Below are positions 56,635 through 64,000 of a DNA stretch of 64,000 nucleotides, piece after piece. A program made the translations under genes and the position numbers. Location: positions 45,772,704 through 45,836,703 of the forward strand of contig OZ023205.1 in NCBI GenBank assembly GCA_963995525.1, written 5' to 3'. The notes under the pieces were generated by a model. It saw only the letters and a program-made list of their open reading frames with translations. It had not been told where the DNA came from and made no database searches. How positions within the stretch are numbered: the first letter of the stretch is position 1; each line of letters starts with the position of its first letter. This DNA is from Escarpia spicata (taxonomy: Eukaryota; Annelida; Polychaeta; Sabellida; Siboglinidae).

Positions 56635-57179
56635 CTGAAATATTACAATGTATATAAATTACACATGTATGGCTGCATGCATATCATTACACTGTGCATG
56701 AAATAACAATGGTAATGGAGAAATGGGCTTACAAGTTTCAAAGTGAAGAAATGACAGTACATATCTCATTGTCCTGTTGTGGTTTCTAAAGAAGGACAGG
56801 ACAACTAATGTCTTGATGATGTTTCTATAGATGATGGCAGATTCGTTATTGCCCTGTGGATGATTCTAATGTGGGCGATGACAAATAGTTCCTGACTGAT
56901 GGATGACAACAAATCATGGAGTGTCCTGTAAGTGTGTCTATAAGTCAAATGACTGTGACATCATTCATGTTGTTTCAATATTGTTCAAGTTAAGATGGCA
57001 TATATTTCATATATTTCAGTCCTACCCTGAGAATGATTCCAATGGATGAGATGATAGCAAATTAGTTCATGCTTTTTGCATGTTTGACAGAAGAATATAT
57101 AAAAAACCACAAATTATGTAACTAGTTTGGCCTTATCACAAGGATGTCTAAAAGAATTATTTAACAAAAGTACACACAA
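56635..57179. other. NLR intron, gene-free
   Basis: No feature is recognised. Confidence 0.4.
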
Positions 57180-57400
57180 CAATATGTTTTATTCAGTCTC
57201 ATTTAAGACAGATAGAAGAAATAGAGGACACAAATTTAAGTAATGAATGTGAATGTACACCATAGTTTAGATAGAAAATATTCATTCTTTCAGAAGGTTG
57301 TTGTTTTGGATGGCAATATTTTAAAACTGGAAACGATGAACTGTGAATACAAGAAGATAATCTTTTCAATGAGTAGCCAAGCGGATCCTGTGATCTGAAT
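57180..57400 (+). pseudogene. CR1-like ORF2 terminal fragment
   Basis: RRNRGHKFK, then SLDRKYSFFQKVV and ILKLETMNCEYKK, resemble the last part of CR1-group ORF2 (T-R-G-H-x-x-K ... R-K-x-F-F-x-x-R-V-V). Short and frame-broken, so the call is tentative. Confidence 0.45.
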
Positions 57401-58024
57401 GACACTGTGCCGGTGGCTTAAGGTAAGGTACCATTACGTTGCAAAAGAACCTGAGAGAAATAAATCATAAATGTGTCCACAGAATCTCAGTGTTTTACAA
57501 ATCACACATCTTTTACAGACTTGATACCATTTAGAAAAAAATACTTACATGTTAATAGAAATTTATGTCAACAAACATTCAATGGTCCTTTGTAAAGCAT
57601 TCAAACAAATACATTGAACAATGGCAAAACCAGTTCTCCGTAACATATGAATCTATCAACAGCACAGCTACGCCAAAGCTTATGTATGGGACACTAACTG
57701 TGGAACAACTTGAATGTCAATATGACTAGTACATGATTTTTGAACTCTTAAATGATGTTATGATGGTTTGCTATTACAACAAACAGTTCTTAGAATGGTA
57801 CTGTAAGTAGATATAATGATGTCATGTAAAGCTTCATAATAATAATATTTTGAAGCATTTATACAGGGAACTAATAACTTAGAGCTAAACAAAAACAAAG
57901 AATGCCTTCTCACTTGTTGTGCAAATATACTGGTTCAGCTTTTGGGATATTGGCTCGTTAATCATCAATATTATGCTTATTTCATTGTTATTCCATTGCT
58001 ATTCCATTGTTATTCCATTGCTAT
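57401..58024. other. NLR intron, gene-free
   Basis: Contains three copies of TTCATTGTTATTCCATTGCT-like 10-12-bp units at 57,980-58,025. No gene is seen. Confidence 0.4.
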
Positions 58025-58244
58025 TCTCAGTAGAGTACCCAGGGTTTTTAGGACGGTAAATTAAGTAGGTGTGTAATTGTGTGCAGGAATGGCGGAGTAA
58101 CCCCCCCCCCTCACCGATATATAGGGTGGAACGACCACCAATGATAGAGTGTGAATTGTAAATATAATGTAGTGATATAGTCAACACTGGCAGCACATAG
58201 ACATGTTATTATAATATCTATATATAAATATATGTGTGCGTGTG

Positions 58245-58319
<75 letters not shown>

Positions 58320-58400
58320 TGTTTACATAATATGTTAATTAATAAAATTAATGTCATTAAGTTGGTCTGTTTGTATCTACAATATACTTGTATTGTTACT
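58025..58400. repeat. Dispersed repeat, copy 2, carrying (CGTG)n
   Basis: This is the partner of 51,680-52,002. Within it a (CGTG)n microsatellite of about 20 units occupies 58,236-58,318, where alternating purine-pyrimidine sequence could adopt Z-DNA. A C-run lies at 58,089-58,099. Cys/Val/Arg and His/Thr/Ala-rich frames across the microsatellite are artefacts. Confidence 0.8.
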
Positions 58401-59139
58401 GTACGTATATATAATTTATGTTCTACTATATGTTTATACAATTTATTATATCTATGTGATGATGTATTGCAGACAAGGAAATACATTATAAGTGTTTATA
58501 CTTCAATGTAAAGTTATGCTTTTCAAATGTTTGTCTTATAAGCATTCAATATGAGTTTGATTTGTTTGAATAAAAGCTTTTGATTGATTTCACTGTGAAG
58601 ATATCTAAAGGAGGATGTAACAGCAAGTGAAAAAGAAAGGAAGACATGACAGAAATGCCAGCTAAGGCAGCTGTAATTTTGGTTATTTCTTGTAGGCAGA
58701 TCTCTTGACTTGGGTAGTTTGGCTAGATAGAATATCTTCGAGTATTCATAAATGATGTTTGTTATGGCATAAATTTCCGTAACATTGAAACAATTGTAGA
58801 AAAATACAATTATGACAATCAATTCATCTCTATATAATGCACAGAACAAAGCCTGAAGCCAGTAAGAACCAAGGGCTAAGCCAGAGACCCATCAGCCCAT
58901 CTTCAAGACTTACAGATCATGACTGATAATTACAACTAATAAGACAGGTGAAATTTAGAAGGAACCAACTGGCCATTAGATTAACTTATTGTTCCAAGTC
59001 TGGGGGGTCCACATTAATAACTATCATTGACACAACTGGTAGTGAAACAAATCGAATGGATCAATATTAATTTAATAATTGGCTCAAATGATACTTGTTT
59101 GTCATTGAAAATACTAAGCTGACCAATAACGGTTGTAAC
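58401..59139. other. NLR intron, gene-free
   Basis: The minus-strand frame at 58,523-58,849 has no recognisable domain. No repeats were noted. Confidence 0.4.
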
Positions 59140-59440
59140 ATTATACACCACGCATACACCATCCCACACACCACACATACACCATCCCACATACCACACA
59201 CACACACCCTCCCACACATACACCATCCCACACACCACACACACCCCCACCCACACACCACACACCCCCTCTCACACACTACACACACACCCTCCCACAC
59301 ACCACACATACACCCTCCCAGTCCCACACACCACACACACCCCCTCCCACACACACCCAACACCACAAACAAACCCTCACCCACACCCTCACCCACACAC
59401 GCACACGCACACGCACACGCACACGCACACGCACACACAC
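59140..59440. repeat. CA-rich cryptic repeat (CACACCACACA / CCCTCCCACA)
   Basis: About 300 bp of CACAC with CCATCCCACA, CACCCTCCCA and, at the right end, (CACACG)n. Its strand asymmetry (C/A against G/T) generates long low-complexity frames on both strands (59,014-59,493) that I do not accept as genes. Confidence 0.9.
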
Positions 59441-59868
59441 CATTGCACATAATCATGCGAGTACAAATACAAAGTCATTTGATATGTAAATGAATGGTGA
59501 GTGGCCAAAGAAAATGTGGAAGGACCTAAATATGTGTTACTGTGTCATGTACACCCTGTATATTGTCAATGTGCTGTTATGTAAGTGCTTAATCGCCAGG
59601 TGGCAGCATCACTGTAGCCACAGGTTGGTAGGTGCTGCCACCAACTGGTTGTCTTGTATGGTGACTTTGACTTGAGACGTGGGTCTATCAAAACATATTG
59701 TTGTTATACTCCATGTGCTCGAGTCCACTACTATAGTAATTTGTGGTCTGGATGATCCAATGAGAGTTTCAGGTAACCACGATGCTAGGCTTTATAAACT
59801 TCCACAAAAACAAGTTTCTAAAATGTTACACTAGCACACTATTAAGTATATTATATACAAGTACATAC
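59441..59868. other. NLR intron, gene-free
   Basis: No feature is seen up to the donor of LRR exon 2. Confidence 0.4.
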
Positions 59869-59946
59869 TCCAGGCAGTGCATTTCCTTCTTTGATTCAAG
59901 TGCAGGAATCAAGTCCTTCATCACGTCCGGGCTACAGTTCGACAAA
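59869..59946 (-). CDS. NLR gene, LRR exon 2 (78-nt, first LRR exon)
   Basis: The exon is 78 nt, phase 2 at both ends, with acceptor GTTATTTCAG and donor GTATGT after the partial codon GA. It encodes 26 residues, LSNCSPDVMKDLIPALES then KKEMHCL, i.e. a shortened LRR lacking the G-A-x-x segment of the later ones. The irregular length fits the capping or first repeat next to the NACHT-associated helices. It joins in frame to the NACHT exon (AG+T codon). Confidence 0.82.
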
Positions 59947-60479
59947 CTGAAATAACAGAAATACAATTCTGCAGTCAGCACTTAATTTCAAATATGTTTG
60001 TTTAAACATATCTCAACACAATGTTTAAATACATTTTTACATATAGCTATCAGACACTCATCAAAATAAAGTATCCCACAAAATTTAGCTAAACCATTTC
60101 AAAAAATTAATTTTACTGAACCTGTTTTTAAAAAAATACATATTGTCAATTATCTTAGGAACCACAAAGAATGTGTGTTACATAAGTTGGTGTAGGTTTT
60201 ATTTATGAGTCGACCAATAGCTGTATACCTATCTGTTGTCAATGATGATCATCATCAACTGGGCTCAGCTAAAAAGTAATTGTTTTCCTTAAAATTAATG
60301 TTTTCATGCACTGTTCATGTCGTTAACAAATTCAACTACAGCATATTTTACTGAAACTGACGAACCACATTACCTGATATCCATAAGTAAGAAAGCAAAG
60401 GGTATTGTATTGGCATTTCTGTGCCTACAATTATCAATGTGGCTCTGAAAGTAGTTTCTGTTTATTTAAGCTATATATT
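59947..60479. other. NLR intron, gene-free
   Basis: No feature is recognised. Confidence 0.4.
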
Positions 60480-60780
60480 TTGTACTTAGGCTATTGCCAA
60501 ACTACATGGTTTTATCAACTGAAATGTCTAGATATTTATGTGTATAATAACAAACTTGAACATGTTGAAAAGGGAAAATATTTATGGGTTACTATTAGTA
60601 ATGATTTTATGGATGACGATATGTTGAGACACCTAGATGCAACTTTTATGCCTGGTCTAACAGTATCAACCGAATATTGCATTTAATTGTTCCACTGGCA
60701 TTAAACTTAATCTTTTCCATATATGTTGTTGAACAATTTATTGTTTCAAACTCTGGGTAAATTTTTAACATGGGCACTTA
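60480..60780 (+). pseudogene. Non-LTR reverse transcriptase fragment, relative of 19,985-20,760
   Basis: The frame 60,405-60,686 includes CLDIYVYNNKLEHVEKGKYL and WVTISNDFMDDDMLRHL, matching VEKTKYLEIVICNDLVDDED at 20,262-20,320 in order and spacing. After a shift near 60,650 it continues with the stretch corresponding to KLNLFHAYYFTIYCSQLW. Short, broken. Confidence 0.65.
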
Positions 60781-61140
60781 AAGTCTAATGCTGCGTTCAC
60801 ACAAAGCATAACCAGTTTAACTAAGCAGTTTAATTTAAAAAAAATTACACAGCTTGGAACAATTGTAGAAAGGATGCTTGGCTTTGTGAACAATTGCACG
60901 TCATCAAGTTAAGTCTCATAATGTTGTCTGCGTAAACATGGTATAAGTGAAACAAATCTTTTTATTCTCAATCTGAATTAACTGTACTCTGCAAAAATGT
61001 ATCCTGCTATTAAAATAACCCTATGCGTCACTCTGTTCAATGCCCCTTCTGGTCGGGTTTTTTGTAAATTTTCTTAACAGTTTGTTGCGACACTTAGCGA
61101 ACATTGGTGACATCATCCTAGGAAGCACTGCTTGGATTTG
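60781..61140. repeat. Dispersed repeats (includes copy 2 of the 11,400 family)
   Basis: 60,955-61,140 repeats the 11,400-11,610 phrases (TTTTTATTCTCAATCTGAAT, CAGTTTGTTGCGACAC). Just before it, GCTGCGTTCACACAAAGCAT at 60,791 looks like the start of a small interspersed element. No coding is seen. Confidence 0.6.
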
Positions 61141-62707
61141 ACATTTTGACACGGGTTGGTGTTCTCCAAAAAGCTATTTCAGGCTGTATCTAAAATTGCC
61201 TTTGTGGAATTTAACTTTTCTGTATGTCACCTTAAAGATAATAACCTTATGTACAAATGTGTCGCTGGATGCATACAGGAATTTTGCTTACTTTTTGAGT
61301 TATTGCCATTTGAATATTGTGAATGCTTAAACTTTAACTGTTTATATCACAGTCAAAATACTATCATATCTACATATATGCCGTTGGATGTACACAGAAT
61401 TTAGTTTTTGAGTTATTGCCATTTGAACATGGCAGATGCTTAATCCTGCAATGTACAAACGGCAGTGGATAAAATGCAAGGTTGAGCAAGTTTACAGTCA
61501 CATTGGTAATACAGCCACCTTGCAATTAAGGTCTCCATGCAAAAGTCAAACTATTTCCTTATGCAGTAAAGTATAAGAAATCAGTCCTGCTAATATGGTC
61601 ACCTTGCTATATATGTCACTCTCGCCCTGTAGAGGCACCACTTGTACTTTGCAAATACTTAGCTTTACTAATGGTGAACGAACCATTTGTTTAGCAATTG
61701 ATCATACTCATGATGGTGAAATTAACATTATTTCATGTAAAAATCTGCAAGGGATTTTGAAGTGTACAGGGCTCAAAAAGGCCTGGTGGTGACTTTATGC
61801 ACAGAGTTTTACGTGCTTTCCGCCAAAGCTCTTGTGTCTAGATATGTTATTCTTTTTGGTCATGATTAGCATTGTATTGTCAATCATCAGCGTGTTTTCC
61901 ATGATTTTACTCAATGATGTACATTTAAACCTACTCAGTGTTATTTTATCATGTTTAATGGTGCATTTTTGTAAAAATTGCCGCATGTACTTAGAATGTA
62001 CAAATAACGGTTCTATTCACTTTTAATTTGTTAGTTTTATATGCATAGGGTCAAAAAATGCTGTTTGTTTCTTTTTAATATTGTTTTACAAACGAGGGTA
62101 TCAATCAGTCATATCCATACAAATGCATGTGTATTAAACATTTTGTTGACATAATTACTATGATAACTTTGTATTATTGCAGGTGCATCATCTCCCCTGA
62201 GGTGCCAATGCCCACCCACCTCTTTCTGGTCATTCGTTTCCTTCAACCATTTGCATCTCATCTACCAATTGGCACCTTAGCTAGTAAGAATTATTTACTT
62301 AAATCAAGTTTTTTGCACACCTGTGCTGTTCTAGAAGGTATTTCGTCTACTTAAGATACTTGAGTGGTGTAATAAAGTCTCCAGATGACATCACTGTTTG
62401 GTTTAAAATCAAACTATTGTAATGGTAATAACTGACGTCTATAATATGTTGCTACATGGCAGGATGTAAGCTAGTTACATAATTATTGTTCACTAAAAAT
62501 TTACTCTGAACAAAATTGGCATGATCAGAACTCATTTTCCTTGCACAGGTATCCATGCCAGTTTATAGTGAAGAGATTGCAGGCACATGCTTTACTATTG
62601 ATAAATGTTGAAGCCCATGCTGAATTTAACAACCATCCACTGAAGGGCTGGTTTGCTTAATGTGTTAATTTTAAACATATGATCAACATGCAGTCTGCAC
62701 AACTTAC
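61141..62707. other. First visible NLR intron, gene-free
   Basis: The short frames (for example 61,156-61,404, 61,595-61,792 and 61,832-62,026) are hydrophobic by AT-rich composition and lack motifs. TGCCATTTGAATAT / TGCCATTTGAACAT words at 61,305 and 61,418 show a short duplication. Confidence 0.4.
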
Positions 62708-64000
62708 CTCAAACTCTTGATGTGGTAGTTTTCATTTCTAAGCATCCACACCAAAGCGCGCTGATCCATTACGGACATGTCACTTGATTCAATTTCAGTT
62801 GGCACTAGATGAACCATGTCAGAATTTTGGGTTTCGAACACTGTGCTAATTAGCATTGTGTCATCATTGAGCTTTTGAACAAGATCTGTGATCTTGCTAA
62901 GCATTTCATCTTTCGAACTTGCAATCGACTGTTGTCCATCTCCTGACACAAGACGCTCCACGAAGTTCTTATGGCTCGCGTCTCCGAGCAAGCCTGCCAT
63001 AAACATTACAATGGTCTTCAGCTGCACGTCCAATGTGCCTTTCCCAAGACACTCCCACCCTCTGTCATATGATCTCAGCAGCGCAAGAGCAGTGAAAAAC
63101 TCTTGCATGGTGGTATGAGTAAAAGACCAGCATCGTCGTGTTGCTCCTTTCCAGTGTGGATCTTCTGTCTGTGATTCCACCAAAAATCCACAGTTCCTGT
63201 CATCGTCAGTGAATCCGTACTTGCCGAGATCTTCCTCATCAAAGGTGAATTTTGGTGGTGATGACATTGTGCCATGTCTTGCAAGATTTGCATGCTTAAT
63301 CAGTGGCGCCTCGATGGTATCAAACAGACACCTTACATCTGTCTTCTTCTTGCTGTATTTCAGATGTGGATGAAGGTTCGACGCAAGTTGTACAACTGCT
63401 TGTACATACAAGCCTGTTGTCGTGTTCACAAATGGCACCTCAGCTTTCTCAGCACAAGTATACCTGTCAGCCAAACATGCACACACAAACCCACATTGCA
63501 GTGGGATGTGGCACATACCTGTCAGGTTTGGATTTGCATCAAGAGACTTGATTATGTATTCTGCCTCTTGCTTGCTGTGTGCAATCTTTTGAACATACTC
63601 GCTTATCCTGTCACTTGTAAAACCACGAAGCTGTACAACATGGTCAAACGCCTTCATAGGCAACTGCTCAGTTGGCCGCGAACAGACTAATATCTGAGCT
63701 CCAGACAGCATGTCATTGTTGATGATGCGTGTTATCAAGGTTGACAAACCTGCGTCCTCGTTGCTGTGACCTTGAACCCTGTCTGGCCACCTTCCCTCAT
63801 CGTATCCATCCAGGATCACTAGCACATCTTCAGGACATTGTGTGATAACATCAAGGCATGCTGTGTGATGTTCAGTTGGAATGAGTCCATCCAACAACAG
63901 TTCGCTCAGGGACCACTTCTCGTGTGATGGAAGCTCTTTCAGCTTGACCAGGAAGGCATATTTGATGTGAGTCCAGAGAGTGCCATTTGCCCATTGATTT
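62708..64000 (-). CDS. NLR receptor, NACHT exon (partial, runs off the right edge)
   Basis: NLR proteins are cytosolic sensors whose NACHT ATPase drives ligand-induced oligomerisation. About 430 codons are open to the window edge; 63,897 is only an internal TTG. Visible in order: a helical stretch WTHIKYAFLVKLKEL; Walker B VLVILDGYDEG (63,793-63,825) with the second acidic pair; sensor-type ILVCSRPTEQLP; NLTGMCHIPLQCGFVC (NACHT Pro-Leu motif); TGLYVQAVVQL; and winged-helix-type SFTHTTMQEFFTALALL. The exon ends with KSL plus AG before a perfect GTAAGT donor, phase 2. The Walker A loop and N-terminal effector domain are outside. No internal stops, so probably functional. Confidence 0.93.

Noticed and set aside
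58181..58511. Frames rich in Cys-Val-Arg-Ala or Ala-Arg-Thr-His
   Set aside because: Translation of a (CGTG)n microsatellite.
59014..59493. Cys/Gly/Val-rich minus frame and His/Pro/Thr-rich plus frame
   Set aside because: Produced by CA-rich low-complexity DNA; they mirror each other on opposite strands.

Overview
This is animal nuclear DNA. It has split exons with consensus GT/AG sites, no operons, many decayed non-LTR retrotransposons, a tRNA-derived SINE and abundant satellite repeats. The one host gene I can support is a NACHT-leucine-rich-repeat (NLR) innate-immune receptor on the minus strand. It enters at the right edge and spans at least 8,375-64,000. Expanded NLR families and this mix of CR1/L2/RTE-like elements fit an invertebrate deuterostome such as a lancelet or hemichordate, but the species cannot be fixed from sequence alone.

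The gene, in transcript order (right to left): a large exon (62,708 to beyond 64,000) encodes the second half of the NACHT module, with Walker B, a sensor-like SRP and a winged-helix-like region. Eleven small exons follow at 59,869, 56,548, 56,107, 50,794, 47,430, 45,837, 40,447, 34,670, 13,248, 10,504 and 8,375 (low ends). Each encodes one leucine-rich repeat and each begins and ends in phase 2. After the first (78 nt) they alternate strictly between an 87-nt type (N-D-L signature) and an 84-nt type (C-x-I-G-A signature). The P-loop and N-terminus lie to the right of the window. The last LRRs and the stop codon probably lie to its left.

The introns are mostly transposon debris. From left to right they hold an RTE-like tail (1-665), a CR1-like element with SGNH-type ORF1, endonuclease and RT (1,190-5,312), an RTE-like remnant (about 6,230-6,930), and a SINE with a long polypyrimidine tail (6,950-7,873). 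The 21-kb intron between 13.3 and 34.7 kb contains many LINE fragments, a dispersed ~450-bp repeat family, a TIR element (28,567-30,139) and an L2-like element lying between two parts of an RTE-like element (30.9-33.5 kb). Further right are RTE, L2, CR1 and Penelope-like fragments and pieces of an unclassified mobile ORF family.

Tandem repeats are unusually rich: a 56-bp minisatellite of about 58 copies (35.0-38.3 kb), a 105-bp array of 13 copies (45.8-47.2 kb), a 28-bp array (52.0-52.3 kb), a 26-bp array (41.4-41.6 kb), an 85-bp triplication (15.9-16.2 kb), and a head-to-head inverted array built on a GGACCC palindrome (54.5-56.0 kb).

The most striking observation is the 105-bp array. Each unit is a copy of an NLR LRR exon with its 3' splice site, but in 12 of 13 copies the exon is cut short before its 5' splice site and runs into an in-frame stop. 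Only the copy farthest downstream in the transcript keeps a donor. The gene therefore carries a ladder of 12 nearly identical decoy acceptors directly before a real coding exon.
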